Source: Candidatus Koribacter versatilis Ellin345
Lineage (GTDB): Bacteria; Acidobacteriota; Terriglobia; Terriglobales; Acidobacteriaceae
Length of the DNA: 64,000 bases
Direction: 5' to 3'
Assembly (NCBI RefSeq): GCF_000014005.1
Contig: NC_008009.1
Span: 3,534,001 to 3,598,000 of the forward strand
Each line of letters opens with the position of its first letter. Position 1 is the first letter of the stretch. Below are positions 29,085 through 38,614 of the stretch, in pieces. The notes under the pieces are model-generated. The model was given only the letters and a program-made list of their open reading frames with translations, was not told the DNA's origin and ran no database searches. A program made the position numbers and the translations under genes.

Positions 29085-31823
29085 TTACAGCGCAAGTTCG
29101 GCGTGGATGGTGTTGTCTTCCACCTCGGACTTGAGTTCGAAGCCAAGTTTCTTACAGATGGCGCGCATTTCGTGGTTCTCGGCCAGCATATTGGAGCTGA
29201 CTACCGCGATCTTTTCGTCGCGGGCCACTTGCAGCATGCGGCGATAAAGCTCGCTGCCGAGGCCAAGGTGCTGCGCGCCGTCACGGACGAGCGCCGCAAG
29301 TTCAGCTTCGTTGCGGCCGTGCAGCTTGCTGAGGCGGCCGACAGCGAGGATTTCGGCGTCGCCGTTCTCCGGCTTGCGGACGACGACGAGCGGCATTTCG
29401 CGATCGTAGTCTGCGAAGCATATGCGCGTGAGACGCTCGTGCGCGGTACGTTGCGAAAGCTTCAGCGGCTGGAAGTAGCGGAGATAAACAGTACGTTCGG
29501 AGAGAGCCTGGTGGAACTGGATCATCGTGGGCTCATCTTCGGGACGAATGGGGCGAATCATCACCTCTTCCCCGTTCTTCATCTTCCACTTCGCAACGTA
29601 CTTCGTCGGATAGGCGCGGATGGCGGTCTTCGGCAGGTCCTCAGCTTTCACTTCAGGGCCGTGCACGACGACGCGGGCATCGAGCGCGAGGAGGCGATCG
29701 GGTGATGCGAGCAGCGGGTTGATATCGAGTTCCTTAATCCAAGGCTGTTCGGCAATCAATTCGCTGAAGCGGACCATAAGATTTTCGAGAGCGGCCATGT
29801 CCACGGATTTGCGTCCGCGGACACCCTTGAGCGCGGTGTAGATCTTGGTTTGATCCATCATGCGGCGCGCGAGCGTGGAGTTCAGCGGCGGTATCGCAAG
29901 GGCGCGGTCTTTGAAGACTTCGACCAACTGTCCGCCGGTCCCAAAGAGCAGCACGGGGCCGAACTGTGGATCGAGGCTGCTGCCGATAATGAGCTCATAG
30001 CCATCGAGCTTGGCCATGGGTTGAACGGTGACGCCCTGGAAGTGCTCGGCGCCTTTCTTTTCAGTGACGGCGGTCCTGATGTCGTTGAAGGCCTTACGTA
30101 CGGCTGCGGCGTCGCGGAGATTGAGCACAACGCCACCGACGTCGGTCTTGTGGGTGATCGTCAGGGAGTAGAGCTTGAGGACGATGGGGTAGCCCATCTT
30201 GTCGGCGTGAGCTACGGCTTCTTCTTCCGTGGCTGCGACTTCGGTGGGTACCGTCGGAATGCCGTACATCTCGAGCAGTTTCTTGGACTCGTACTCGGTA
30301 AGGATGGTTCGGCCGGTCTGGCGAATATCGTTGATGAGCTTCTCGGCGCGGGCGCGATCGCCTTCCTTTTCGCTGCCGGGAGCGGTTGGCGTCTCGTAGA
30401 TGCCCTTCAGGTTGTAGGAGTATTGCCACATGTAATTGAAGGCGCGGCAGGCGGAGTCGGGATAGGCAAAGGTCGGGATCTTGGCCTGGTCGAGGATTTT
30501 TTCGCCGGCAGCCACTTCCACGCCGCCCATCCAGCTGGCGAGTACCGGCTTGCCGAGCGACTGGCCATAGGGCTTGAGCTGCTCGGCGATTTGCGTGGGA
30601 TTAGTCATACCCTGCGGGGTCATGACGACGAGCATGCCGTCGATGCTCGGATCTTTGGCGGCGATCTGCAACGACTTCGCGTAACGCTCGGGCTCGGCGT
30701 CGCCGAGGATGTCGACGGGATTGTTATGGCTCCAGTGCGGCGGGAGGAGTTCGTCGAAGGCCTTCATGGTTTCTTCGGAGAGCTCGGCGAGTGCGCCACC
30801 ACCCTGGATCAGAGCATCCGTGGCAAGCACGCCTGGGCCGCCGGCGTTGGTGACGATGCAGAGACGATTTCCCTGCGGGCGCGGCTGTTTCGCGAGGACG
30901 TCCGTCATATAGAAGACGTCGGCGATGGTGTTGACACGAAGCACGCCGACGCGGCGGAAGGCGGCGTCGAGAACTTCGTCGCTACCGGTCAGGGAGCCGG
31001 TGTGCGAAGCAGCGGCCTTGGCGGCGGCTGCGGTGCGTCCGGCCTTGATGACGATGATCGGTTTAGTTAGGGAGACTTCGCGGGCGGCGGAGAGGAAGGA
31101 ACGGGCGTTACCGATCGATTCCATGTAGATAACGATCGCGTGGGTGCGGGGGTCGTTGCCGAGGTAGCTGATGAGATCGCCCCAGTCCACGTCGAGCATG
31201 GATCCGATGCTCACGAATGAACTGAAGCCGACGTTCTCTTTCAAACTCCAGTCGAGGACGGCGGTGCAGAGCGCGCCGCTCTGGCTGATGAAGGCCACGT
31301 TGCCGGGCCGGGCGATGGTGTTGGCGAAGGTCGCGTTCAGGCCTTTGATCGGGTTCATCACGCCGAGGCAGTTCGGGCCGATAATGCGCATCTTGCCCCG
31401 GATGATCCGCGAGATTTCGTGCTCAAGTTGCTTGCCGTGTTCGCCGAATTCTTTAAAGCCAGCGGAAATCACGATGCCTGCGGTGACGCCATTGTCCACC
31501 GCTTCCTGGATGATGCCGGGTACGCTGTCGGCGGGAGTGGTGACGACGACGAGCTCCGGACGCTCAGGGAGGTCGGCGATGCTTTTGTAAGCGCGAACAC
31601 CCAGAATGTTGTTGCGCTTGGGATTGACGGGATACAAGGTGCCGCCGAACGGGCTGCTCAAGATGTTCCACAAGACGGAGCGTCCGACGCTGCCAACGCG
31701 CTCGGTCGCGCCGATCACGGCGACGGATTGCGGAGAGAAGATGGAATCCAGCGGATGCCCGACTGCACGAAGGACGTCATGTGCCGGATCGGCTTTTGTA
31801 CCTGCTTTACTGCCTGCGCTCAT
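29085..31823 (-). CDS. ADP-forming acyl-CoA synthetase fused to GNAT acetyltransferase (Pat/PatZ-like)
   Basis: A 912-residue fusion. It has a CoA-binding Rossmann domain (residues about 30-130, [16 protein letters not shown]), a ligase-CoA domain with the swinging-His region ([12 protein letters not shown]) and an ATP-grasp domain (about 500-720). A C-terminal GNAT domain (about 745-905) has [18 protein letters not shown] as its acetyl-CoA loop. This order is that of PatZ/YfiQ/Pka lysine acetyltransferases, in which the synthetase half can be non-catalytic and sense acetyl-CoA. Here His and the ATP-grasp look preserved, so both activities are possible. A CRP-type dyad lies about 96 bp upstream. 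E. coli patZ is CRP controlled, which fits. Confidence 0.92.
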   Translation of the reverse strand: MSAGSKAGTKADPAHDVLRAVGHPLDSIFSPQSVAVIGATERVGSVGRSVLWNILSSPFGGTLYPVNPKRNNILGVRAYKSIADLPERPELVVVTTPADSVPGIIQEAVDNGVTAGIVISAGFKEFGEHGKQLEHEISRIIRGKMRIIGPNCLGVMNPIKGLNATFANTIARPGNVAFISQSGALCTAVLDWSLKENVGFSSFVSIGSMLDVDWGDLISYLGNDPRTHAIVIYMESIGNARSFLSAAREVSLTKPIIVIKAGRTAAAAKAAASHTGSLTGSDEVLDAAFRRVGVLRVNTIADVFYMTDVLAKQPRPQGNRLCIVTNAGGPGVLATDALIQGGGALAELSEETMKAFDELLPPHWSHNNPVDILGDAEPERYAKSLQIAAKDPSIDGMLVVMTPQGMTNPTQIAEQLKPYGQSLGKPVLASWMGGVEVAAGEKILDQAKIPTFAYPDSACRAFNYMWQYSYNLKGIYETPTAPGSEKEGDRARAEKLINDIRQTGRTILTEYESKKLLEMYGIPTVPTEVAATEEEAVAHADKMGYPIVLKLYSLTITHKTDVGGVVLNLRDAAAVRKAFNDIRTAVTEKKGAEHFQGVTVQPMAKLDGYELIIGSSLDPQFGPVLLFGTGGQLVEVFKDRALAIPPLNSTLARRMMDQTKIYTALKGVRGRKSVDMAALENLMVRFSELIAEQPWIKELDINPLLASPDRLLALDARVVVHGPEVKAEDLPKTAIRAYPTKYVAKWKMKNGEEVMIRPIRPEDEPTMIQFHQALSERTVYLRYFQPLKLSQRTAHERLTRICFADYDREMPLVVVRKPENGDAEILAVGRLSKLHGRNEAELAALVRDGAQHLGLGSELYRRMLQVARDEKIAVVSSNMLAENHEMRAICKKLGFELKSEVEDNTIHAELAL

Positions 31824-31911
31824 AAAAAGTGCCTCTGCTTAAGTATTAGGTATGAAGAGATAGTGTAGTTTTGAGCTCTCTGCAGTGTCTCTCCGAATGG
31901 TCACGCCCGCC

Positions 31912-31927
31912 AGTGATGCCTGTCACA
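31912..31927. promoter_or_regulatory. CRP/FNR-type dyad between acyl-CoA synthetase and metallophosphoesterase genes
   Basis: AGTGATGCCTGTCACA matches TGTGA-N6-TCACA at nine of ten fixed positions. Its centre is about 96 bp before the synthetase start and 57 bp before the divergent phosphoesterase start, so either or both could be controlled. Confidence 0.45.
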
Positions 31928-31976
31928 AAGGTGGCTGAAGGCGCCTGAGTATGCGTGTTTTAATAATGAAAGGCGC

Positions 31977-32918
31977 ATGAAAATACGACTCGTATTGTTA
32001 ACAGTCTTTCTCTGCAGCAGTTTTGTCTCATTCGGCGCGGACCAACCTGCAGCCCTGAATTTCGATCCGGGCCCACTGCCGTTTAAGTTTGTGGCGTATG
32101 GCGACATGCGGATGACCGATCCGCATAACCATGGCGACACCGATCCAGACCGTCGCAAAGCGATTATTGAGGCGATCGCCAAACAGAACCCGAAGTTCGT
32201 TCTGATCGGTGGCGACCTTGTGCTGAATGGCAGCAACGGGGCCGACTGGTCGGAGTACGACAAAGAAATGACGCCAATCGCGGACGCACATGCGGCAGTG
32301 TATCCGGCAATTGGGAACCACGAGATGCATGGCGATGCAAACACCGCCTTGGCGAACTACTTCAAGCGCTTCCCTTACCTGAACAGCAGCCGGTTTTACA
32401 CGGTGAAGGCCGGAAACGTGTTGATCATCACGCTCGACAGCGAGTTGGGCGAGTTGAAGTCGCCGCAGCGCGAGTGGCTGGAGAGGGTGCTGACCAAGGG
32501 AATTCCGGCGGATGTGGAGTTTGTCATATTCGACCTGCATCATCCGCCGTACACACATTTCGGCATGGCGAGCTATGGCCATGAAGCGCGCCACGAAGAG
32601 AAGGCAATGGCGGCATATTTGGAAGAGCGGCAAAGGAAAACGCGAGCGCGTTTTCTCGTGATCGCGGGACACAACCACAACTACGAGCGCTACCTCCACG
32701 GCGATGTGATGTACATCGTGAGCGGAGGGGGTGGCGCGCAACCCTATATGCCGCATCGTCTGCCGACAGATTTCTACCAGGGCACTGGACCGACCTATCA
32801 CTACTGCCTGATCACGATGGAACCAGGGAAGCTGAACTTCGAGATGTACAAGCTGACGGGCGATCCCGGCAAGTTTGGGTGGGAGAAGGGCGACAATTTC
32901 GCGCTCACCTACAAGTAA
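31977..32918 (+). CDS. Secreted calcineurin-like metallophosphoesterase
   Basis: A 313-residue protein with a signal peptide (IRLVLLTVFLCSSFVSFGA). The two-metal site motifs are in order: YGDMR, GGDLV, GNHEMHGD, a later FDLHHPPY and GHNHNYER. These correspond to the purple-acid-phosphatase/metallophosphoesterase signature (D-x-R/H, GD, GNHE, H, GHxH-type). It should hydrolyse a phosphoester in the periplasm or outside. It is followed within a few bases by a VWFA gene, suggesting co-transcription. Confidence 0.92.
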   Translation: MKIRLVLLTVFLCSSFVSFGADQPAALNFDPGPLPFKFVAYGDMRMTDPHNHGDTDPDRRKAIIEAIAKQNPKFVLIGGDLVLNGSNGADWSEYDKEMTPIADAHAAVYPAIGNHEMHGDANTALANYFKRFPYLNSSRFYTVKAGNVLIITLDSELGELKSPQREWLERVLTKGIPADVEFVIFDLHHPPYTHFGMASYGHEARHEEKAMAAYLEERQRKTRARFLVIAGHNHNYERYLHGDVMYIVSGGGGAQPYMPHRLPTDFYQGTGPTYHYCLITMEPGKLNFEMYKLTGDPGKFGWEKGDNFALTYK

Positions 32919-32922
32919 TCGA

Positions 32923-33948
32923 ATGAGTCCATTAAAAATGCGTTCCAGGGTCATCGCAGTGTCGCTGGCGTTCGTGTGCGTTGTTGCCACCGGGGCGCAG
33001 GAGCCGGTGTTTCGCGCGCAATCGAACGTGGTGATTGTGCCGACGCTGGTGCGCGATGCTGAGCGCAATGCTGTCTATGGACTGGCGGAGAAAGACTTCA
33101 TCATTGAAGACGATGGGGTGCCGCAGACGGTGCACCTGGATGAAGCGTCAGAAGAGCAGCCGGTCTCGATTGTCGTAGTTCTGCAGCTTGGACGCCGCGC
33201 CGATTACGAGTTGCCGCGCGTCAAAGGATTGCGTTCCATGCTGTCGCCGCTGATGGATGCGGGACACGCCCGGGTCGCGATGGTGACTTTCGATCAGGAT
33301 GCAACGCTTTTCCAGGACTTCACGAGTGATTCCAACGTTTTCGAAAAACGGCTCGGCCAGTTGGAACCGGGAAACGGCGGAGCCGCGATTGTGGATGCGG
33401 TGCACTTCGGCGTGAAGTTGCTGAATGCGACGCCTAAAAATAGCCAGCGCGTGCTTCTGCTGATCGGCGAGACGCGCGACCACGGCAGCACGAAGAAGCC
33501 TGAGGACCTGCTACGCGAATTGGGAACGAGCAACATCGTGATCTACGCGCTCACGTTCTCGCCGTCGAAGTCGAATGTGCTCGACACGCTGCGGGGGACA
33601 AACAATCCCGACCTGCATCCGGAGCAGAGCGAAGTGCACGAGGGTCCGGACCTGCTGGCGCCGCTGATACTGGCGGCCGAAGGCATGCGCAAGAACGCAG
33701 CGAAGACGATTACGGCAATGACCGGAGGAGAGTACACGCAGTTCGCGACGAGCAAGAACTTCGACCGCGATATGAACGCGTTCTCGAACCACCTGTACTC
33801 GCGTTACGTGTTGAGCTTCGCGCCAAGCAAGCCGCATCCGGGGTTGCATCACCTGACCGTGAGACTGAGAGACCCCGGTAAAGCCGCTGTGTTAGCGAGG
33901 GAGAGTTACTGGGCGGAAGGCGCGACCAGCGGAAATCCCCAACCTTAG
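32923..33948 (+). CDS. Acidobacterial-type VWFA-related secreted protein
   Basis: A 341-residue exported protein. The ATG at 32923 (MSPLKMRSR) is 5 nt after the phosphoesterase stop, and a second start at 32938 would also give a signal peptide ending near GAQEP. The N-terminal part has the 'V..PTLVRD..R..VYGL...DF.I.DDGVPQTV' motif that opens acidobacterial VWFA-related proteins. A von Willebrand A domain follows (about 100-300), but its MIDAS sequence is atypical (QLGRRAD in place of DxSxS). The role is unknown. Many copies per genome are usual in this phylum. Confidence 0.85.
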   Translation: MSPLKMRSRVIAVSLAFVCVVATGAQEPVFRAQSNVVIVPTLVRDAERNAVYGLAEKDFIIEDDGVPQTVHLDEASEEQPVSIVVVLQLGRRADYELPRVKGLRSMLSPLMDAGHARVAMVTFDQDATLFQDFTSDSNVFEKRLGQLEPGNGGAAIVDAVHFGVKLLNATPKNSQRVLLLIGETRDHGSTKKPEDLLRELGTSNIVIYALTFSPSKSNVLDTLRGTNNPDLHPEQSEVHEGPDLLAPLILAAEGMRKNAAKTITAMTGGEYTQFATSKNFDRDMNAFSNHLYSRYVLSFAPSKPHPGLHHLTVRLRDPGKAAVLARESYWAEGATSGNPQP

Positions 33949-34026
33949 AGCGTTCCAGCTCTGACGACCAAACTCGTTTTGAATGCCTCGCATCCCACAA
34001 GGAAATCCCCACGAGGCGACAAGCAA

Positions 34027-34797
34027 ATGGACAACCGGAACTCCCGAACTCAAGCTGATGGCTTCAACTCGCGCCTGCGGCGGATCGAGCCCTGGGCCTC
34101 GATCGTCGGAGGCGGCGCTTTAACCGCATTCGGCATCAGCCGCAAATCATTGGCCGGGGCTACGATGGCGGCAGCCGGCGGCTACCTCATTTATCGCGCT
34201 GCAACCAATGGAAGACGTGCGTCGCAGAACGTGCACGTGCAACGCTCCTTCACCATCATGAAACCTGTGGCAGAGGTGTACGCGTACTGGCGCAATTTCC
34301 AGAACCTGCCAAACATCATGACGCACCTCGAGAACGTGGAGGTCCGAGATGACCGGCGTTCGCATTGGACAGCGCTAGGACCGATGGGACTGAAGTTCGA
34401 GTGGGACGCAGAGATCATTGATGAACGCGAGAATGAATTCATCGTGTGGCGATCCGTGGAAGGTGCAGATATTGAGAACCGCGGATCGGTGCAATTCTTT
34501 TCCGTCCTGAACGGGGAGGGCACGGAGATTTCGGCTGCGATTGACTATGCGCCGCCAGCCGGAATTCTCGGCGCGAAGTTTGCCCAGCTATTCGGACGCA
34601 ATCCGGAGCAACAGGTGCGCGAGGACCTGAGGGCCTTCAAGGCGCTGATGGAAGCCGGGGAAATTCCAACCATCGAAGGCCAGCCGCATGGGAAGCGCTC
34701 CGCGTTCGTGAAAGCTGCGCGGGTAGCGTACCCGGGACATAAGCGCTCCGCGACGAACGTGAAAGCGATCCGACAGCCCGCAGAACAGCTGGCATAG
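34027..34797 (+). CDS. SRPBCC (polyketide cyclase/dehydrase) protein with N-terminal membrane segment
   Basis: A 256-residue protein. A hydrophobic N-terminal stretch ([31 protein letters not shown]) resembles the DUF2892 segment. An SRPBCC/START-like lipid-binding fold follows ([35 protein letters not shown] ... VEWR-type core). Two tail segments with [11 protein letters not shown] and GHKRSAT are basic. The downstream alcohol dehydrogenase begins 19 nt later. A similar SRPBCC-dehydrogenase pair is common in other bacteria. Start choice: MDNRNSR at 34027; an ATG at 33979 is possible. The role is unknown. Confidence 0.85.
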   Translation: MDNRNSRTQADGFNSRLRRIEPWASIVGGGALTAFGISRKSLAGATMAAAGGYLIYRAATNGRRASQNVHVQRSFTIMKPVAEVYAYWRNFQNLPNIMTHLENVEVRDDRRSHWTALGPMGLKFEWDAEIIDERENEFIVWRSVEGADIENRGSVQFFSVLNGEGTEISAAIDYAPPAGILGAKFAQLFGRNPEQQVREDLRAFKALMEAGEIPTIEGQPHGKRSAFVKAARVAYPGHKRSATNVKAIRQPAEQLA

Positions 34798-34816
34798 CCA
34801 CTTCAGGAGAGATGAG

Positions 34817-36013
34817 ATGAAAGCAGTTTGCTGGAATGGACGTCATGACATGCGGGTCGAGACGGTGGACGACCCGAAGATTTTGAACCCTCGCGATTGC
34901 ATCATTAAAGTTACGCGCACCGCGATTTGCGGCTCGGACTTGCACCTTTACAACGGCCTTATCCCAACGATGGAAGCGGGCGATATTGTGGGGCATGAGT
35001 TCATGGGCGAAGTGGTGGAGATTGGGCCGCAGGTGAAGAAGCTGAAAGTTGGAGACCGTGTGGTGATTCCCTTCACCATCGCCTGCGGCAATTGTTTCTT
35101 TTGCCGACAGCAGCTTTGGTCGTCGTGCGATAACACCAATCCGAATGCGTACATTGCAGAAGCGCTGATGGGATATTCGCCGTCGGGATTGTTCGGTTAT
35201 TCGCACATGACTGGCGGCTACGCAGGCGGCCAGGCGCAGTACGTGCGCGTACCATTCGCAGATATCGGGCCATTGAAGATCGAAAGTGATCTGACGGATG
35301 ATCAAGTGCTGTTCTTGTCCGATGTCTTCCCTACTGGATACATGGCCGCGGAGAACTGCGACATCCAACCCGGCAAAGGACAAACGGTGGCGGTGTGGGG
35401 CTGCGGTCCGGTGGGACTGTTTGCGATCAAGAGCGCGTTTTTGCTGGGCGCAGAACAGGTGATCGCGATCGATCGCTTCCCGGAGCGTCTGTACCTGGCG
35501 GAACAGGCCGGAGCAGAGACACTGAACTACTCGGAGATTCCTGACCTGATCGAAGTTCTGAAGGAACTGACTGGCGGTCGCGGACCTGATGCCTGCATTG
35601 ATGCTGTCGGCATGGAGGCCCATGGCGTTTCGATCGACGCCCTCGCCGATGAGGTGAAGCAGGTGATGAAGGTCGAGACAGATCGTCCGCTGGCACTGCG
35701 GCAGGCGATCCAAGCGTGCCGGAAGGGCGGAGTCGTTTCCGTTCCCGGCGTCTACGGTGGTTTCGTGGATAAGATTCCGATGGGTGCGTTCATGAACAAG
35801 GCGCTGACCATGAAGACCGGCCAGACACACATGATGAAGTACATGAAGCCGCTGCTCGAACACATCGAGAAGGGCGATATTGACCCCAGTTTCATCATTT
35901 CGCATCGGGTCACGATTGATCAGGTACCAGAGATGTACGACGTGTGGCTTAAGAAACAGGACCATGTGACGAAGATCGTGATCGACCCGTGGGCGGAAAA
36001 TATCGCGGCGTAA
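34817..36013 (+). CDS. Zinc-dependent alcohol dehydrogenase (glutathione-independent formaldehyde dehydrogenase-like)
   Basis: A 398-residue medium-chain dehydrogenase. The catalytic zinc site includes the Cys in TAICGSDLH and the GHEFMGEV histidine/glutamate pair. The structural zinc loop is [15 protein letters not shown] (four Cys). The Rossmann fold is [18 protein letters not shown] with ID at the end of beta-2. The insertion that follows ([32 protein letters not shown]) is the pattern of glutathione-independent formaldehyde dehydrogenases and threonine-dehydrogenase-like enzymes. GAGATG lies just ahead of the start. The substrate is not certain. It is coupled to the SRPBCC gene. Confidence 0.92.
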   Translation: MKAVCWNGRHDMRVETVDDPKILNPRDCIIKVTRTAICGSDLHLYNGLIPTMEAGDIVGHEFMGEVVEIGPQVKKLKVGDRVVIPFTIACGNCFFCRQQLWSSCDNTNPNAYIAEALMGYSPSGLFGYSHMTGGYAGGQAQYVRVPFADIGPLKIESDLTDDQVLFLSDVFPTGYMAAENCDIQPGKGQTVAVWGCGPVGLFAIKSAFLLGAEQVIAIDRFPERLYLAEQAGAETLNYSEIPDLIEVLKELTGGRGPDACIDAVGMEAHGVSIDALADEVKQVMKVETDRPLALRQAIQACRKGGVVSVPGVYGGFVDKIPMGAFMNKALTMKTGQTHMMKYMKPLLEHIEKGDIDPSFIISHRVTIDQVPEMYDVWLKKQDHVTKIVIDPWAENIAA

Positions 36014-36029
36014 CTGACCCAGCAGAACG

Positions 36030-36077
36030 CGCCCCGGCGCGGCCATGAATCGTGGTCGCAGTCGGGGCGTTTCCTTT
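36030..36077 (+). terminator. Possible terminator after the alcohol dehydrogenase
   Basis: CGCCCCG (36030-36036) pairs with CGGGGCG (36063-36069), followed by TTTCCTTTT. The 26-nt loop has some internal pairing. Confidence 0.55.
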
Positions 36078-36181
36078 TACAAACCGGTTAGAGACCGGCG
36101 GAACTGCGAAATCACGAAATGCTACAATAGGGCTTCTTCCGGAAAACACCCGAAGTCTCAAGGAAACAAGGTCTTACGCCG

Positions 36182-37234
36182 TTGACTCAAGCCGACATGG
36201 ATACCAAGCCCGTTACGTACGCCGACGCCGGCGTTGATATTGAAAAAGCCAACCGCACCAAGCAGCGCATTAAGTATTTGGCGCACAAGACGTTCACCAA
36301 GAGCGTCCTGAGCGAGATTGGCGGCTTTGGCGGCCTTTTCCAGATCGATAAAAAGAAGTACCTGGACCCGGTGCTCGTTTCGAGCGTGGACGGCGTAGGC
36401 ACGAAGCTGAAAATCGCATTCGAAATGAACCTTCACCACACGATTGGTGCGGACCTGGTCAACCATTGCGTGAACGACATCGCGGTGCAGGGCGCGGCGC
36501 CGATGTTCTTCATGGACTACCTGGCAACCGGCAAACTGGATCCGGACATTGCGGAGAGGATCGTTACCGGGCTCGCGGATGCTTGCAAGCACAATGGCTG
36601 CGCGCTGATCGGCGGCGAGACGGCCGAGATGCCGGGCTTCTATCCCGACGGCGAATACGATCTCGCTGGATTCATCGTGGGAGTGGTCGAACGCGATAAG
36701 GTCATCACTGGCAAAGAGGTTGTGCCGGGAGATGTGCTGGTCGGGCTGCCGTCGAATGGGCTGCATACGAACGGATATTCGCTCGCCCGGAAACTGCTCT
36801 TCTCCATCGCCGGATACTCGCCCGAAACGTATGTAAATGCGATTAAAGGCAAGGTCGGCAACGAGCTGATGAAGACGCACAAGAGCTACTGGCCTGCGGT
36901 CCGTCGGCTGGTGGAGGCGGAGTGCGTAAGCGCGATGGCACACATTACAGGCGGCGGCATTACCGAGAACCTGCCGCGCGTGCTGCCCAAGGGCACGGGC
37001 GCGGTGGTGGAACTGGGATCGTGGCCGGTGCTGCCGATCTTTACCCACATGCAGCAGCTCGGGAATATCAGCCAGGACGAGATGCTCCGCACCTTCAACA
37101 TGGGTATCGGGATGGTGCTGGTGATTCCGGCGAAGAAGTTCAAGAAGGTACAGACAGTGCTGGAGCGCGCTGGGGAGAAGGGCTATACGATCGGGCGCAT
37201 TGTGAAGGGCGACCGAAAAGTCAGCTACTCGTAA
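36182..37234 (+). CDS. purM: Phosphoribosylformylglycinamidine cyclo-ligase
   Basis: A 350-residue enzyme, AIR synthetase, for the fifth step of purine synthesis. Motifs seen: YADAGVDIEKANR at the N-terminus, GGFGGLFQID, SSVDGVGTKLKIAF, VNDIAVQGAAPMFFMDYLATG, GGETAEMPGFY and THITGGG-like AHITGGGITENLPRVLP. The length matches. The start is TTG at 36182 or the ATG at 36197; the latter is also plausible. TACAAT at 36123-36128 could be its -10 box, but no good -35 was found. It is followed by a strong terminator, so purN is a separate unit. Confidence 0.95.
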   Translation: MTQADMDTKPVTYADAGVDIEKANRTKQRIKYLAHKTFTKSVLSEIGGFGGLFQIDKKKYLDPVLVSSVDGVGTKLKIAFEMNLHHTIGADLVNHCVNDIAVQGAAPMFFMDYLATGKLDPDIAERIVTGLADACKHNGCALIGGETAEMPGFYPDGEYDLAGFIVGVVERDKVITGKEVVPGDVLVGLPSNGLHTNGYSLARKLLFSIAGYSPETYVNAIKGKVGNELMKTHKSYWPAVRRLVEAECVSAMAHITGGGITENLPRVLPKGTGAVVELGSWPVLPIFTHMQQLGNISQDEMLRTFNMGIGMVLVIPAKKFKKVQTVLERAGEKGYTIGRIVKGDRKVSYS

Positions 37235-37263
37235 TTGAGTCCCGAAGGCACGCAAGAAAATAG

Positions 37264-37286
37264 CCCACCTCGTAAGAGGTGGGTTT
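37264..37286 (+). terminator. Rho-independent terminator of purM
   Basis: An 8-bp stem CCCACCTC (37264-37271) / GAGGTGGG (37276-37283), loop GTAA, then TTT. It is 29 nt past the purM stop and 12 nt short of the convergent gene's stop codon. Confidence 0.8.
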
Positions 37287-37298
37287 CGTGTGTGTGGC

Positions 37299-37901
37299 CT
37301 ACACGAGCCCGCCTCTGCGGACAGTATGCGCTTTCAGCTCAGTTCCCCTTGTAAGGAAATGGTTCACGATCCAACCTGCAACGAGAATGCCCACAGCTAG
37401 GATTTCAGCCCGAAATTGCACGAGAGAGTGTCTTGTACCCACGAAGACCGCAAACAAGAATGTGTTCGCGAATAAGACTGCGGTAACGCGTCGAACCGCA
37501 TTTAGAGGCTGCTTTTGGATTGCAAGTGAGATGACTCCCGCTGCGAGGGCAAAAAAGATGCCCTGAACTGACTCTGCGCGGGAAATCCGAACGGTAGGGT
37601 TCATATAAACATGCTCACTCAAAAGGGTTCCGAGATAAGGAATAACGCAGGCGAAGGCTGCAACTGGCAGGATTCTCGCCCACCGATCGACGGTCCAGAT
37701 GAGAACCCCGAGCGCGGCTAAGAATGCGAGCCAAGGCAAAAAAGGATAGTTCGCGAATAGTGTTGCGGATTTCGCTTGCGCCGTGAAGCTTTCGAAACCG
37801 ATTAAGAGCCCAAATAACACGAAGATCGGCAAGAAGCTGCCCTTCCGCTCGACAGAATTCGCTTGGGTTGGACGGTGTTGAAGGTCCACTCTCACGCTCA
37901 C
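37299..37901 (-). CDS. Membrane protein of unknown function, inverted between purM and purN
   Basis: A 200-residue protein with about six hydrophobic segments (FLPIFVLFGLLIGF, FLPWLAFLAALGVLIWTV, ILPVAAFACVIPYLG, GIFFALAAGVISLAIQ, VTAVLFANTFLFAVF, ILAVGILVAGWIVNHFL). No family was recognised. Base composition is visibly lower in G+C than the neighbours (near half), and the gene runs opposite to purM and purN. The reading frame is intact. It may have been acquired or may be a rapidly evolving lineage gene. The start is uncertain: an upstream GTG/ATG choice overlaps the purN leader. Confidence 0.7.
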   Translation of the reverse strand: MSVRVDLQHRPTQANSVERKGSFLPIFVLFGLLIGFESFTAQAKSATLFANYPFLPWLAFLAALGVLIWTVDRWARILPVAAFACVIPYLGTLLSEHVYMNPTVRISRAESVQGIFFALAAGVISLAIQKQPLNAVRRVTAVLFANTFLFAVFVGTRHSLVQFRAEILAVGILVAGWIVNHFLTRGTELKAHTVRRGGLV

Positions 37902-37952
37902 GTCCTCATCCCGAAGAGCTTGTCAGGATTTTGTCCCATTTACAATAACCGC

Positions 37953-38558
37953 GTGAAGAACCTCGGCATCCTGCTCTCTGGGCGCGGCTCCAATTTCGAA
38001 GCTATTGCGGACAATGTTGCCGCCGGAAAAATCCCGGCACAGATTTCCGTCGTCATCTCCAACCGCGCCGATGCGGGGGGAATTGAGTCGGCGAAGCGAC
38101 GCGGCTTGAATGCGCTGGTCATTCCGTCAAAGGGCGTCCCTCGCGAAGAACACGATCGGCGAGTTGTAAAGGCGCTGCAGGACCATGGCGTTGATCTCAT
38201 CTGTCTGGCCGGGTATATGCGGCTGCTGTCGCCGTGGTTCGTACAGCAGTTTCCGCGACGCATCCTGAATATTCATCCTTCGCTGCTGCCCGCGTTCCCC
38301 GGACTCGAGGCATCCAAGCAGGCGTTCGACTACGGCGTGAAGGTCAGCGGGTGCACGGTGCACTTTGTGGATGAGCACCTCGACCACGGCGACATCATCG
38401 TGCAGAAAGTCGTACCGGTGCTGGATAACGATGACGATCACACGCTGGCGGCGCGCATTTTGGAGCAGGAGCACATTGCGTATAGCGAGGCGGTGCGCAT
38501 CGTGCTTTCAGACAGCTTCAAGGTTGTGGGAAGGCGCGTAGTCGCCACCGCGCAATAG
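37953..38558 (+). CDS. purN: Phosphoribosylglycinamide formyltransferase
   Basis: A 201-residue GAR transformylase using 10-formyl-THF. The N-terminal GRGSNFEAI phosphate loop is present, as are the catalytic HPSLLPAFPG (Asn-His region NIHPSLLP) and the DHGDIIVQKVVPV formate-binding part with the catalytic aspartate. The GTG at 37953 gives the usual N-terminus (KNLGILLSGRGSN). A longer frame from 37863 would start inside the neighbouring inverted gene. Confidence 0.95.
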   Translation: MKNLGILLSGRGSNFEAIADNVAAGKIPAQISVVISNRADAGGIESAKRRGLNALVIPSKGVPREEHDRRVVKALQDHGVDLICLAGYMRLLSPWFVQQFPRRILNIHPSLLPAFPGLEASKQAFDYGVKVSGCTVHFVDEHLDHGDIIVQKVVPVLDNDDDHTLAARILEQEHIAYSEAVRIVLSDSFKVVGRRVVATAQ

Positions 38559-38614
38559 CCGGTTGAATCCAATTCAGGCCCGATTGAATCGAAGTCCAAA
38601 CGAGGTAATCGCGA

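Noticed and set aside
34637-36046. 469-codon open frame antisense to the alcohol dehydrogenase
   Set aside because: Arg/His-rich translation without domains. The plus strand gene has complete zinc and NAD motifs.
36123-36128. TACAAT as a purM -10 box
   Set aside because: No -35 hexamer at 16-18 bp; kept only as a remark in the purM entry.
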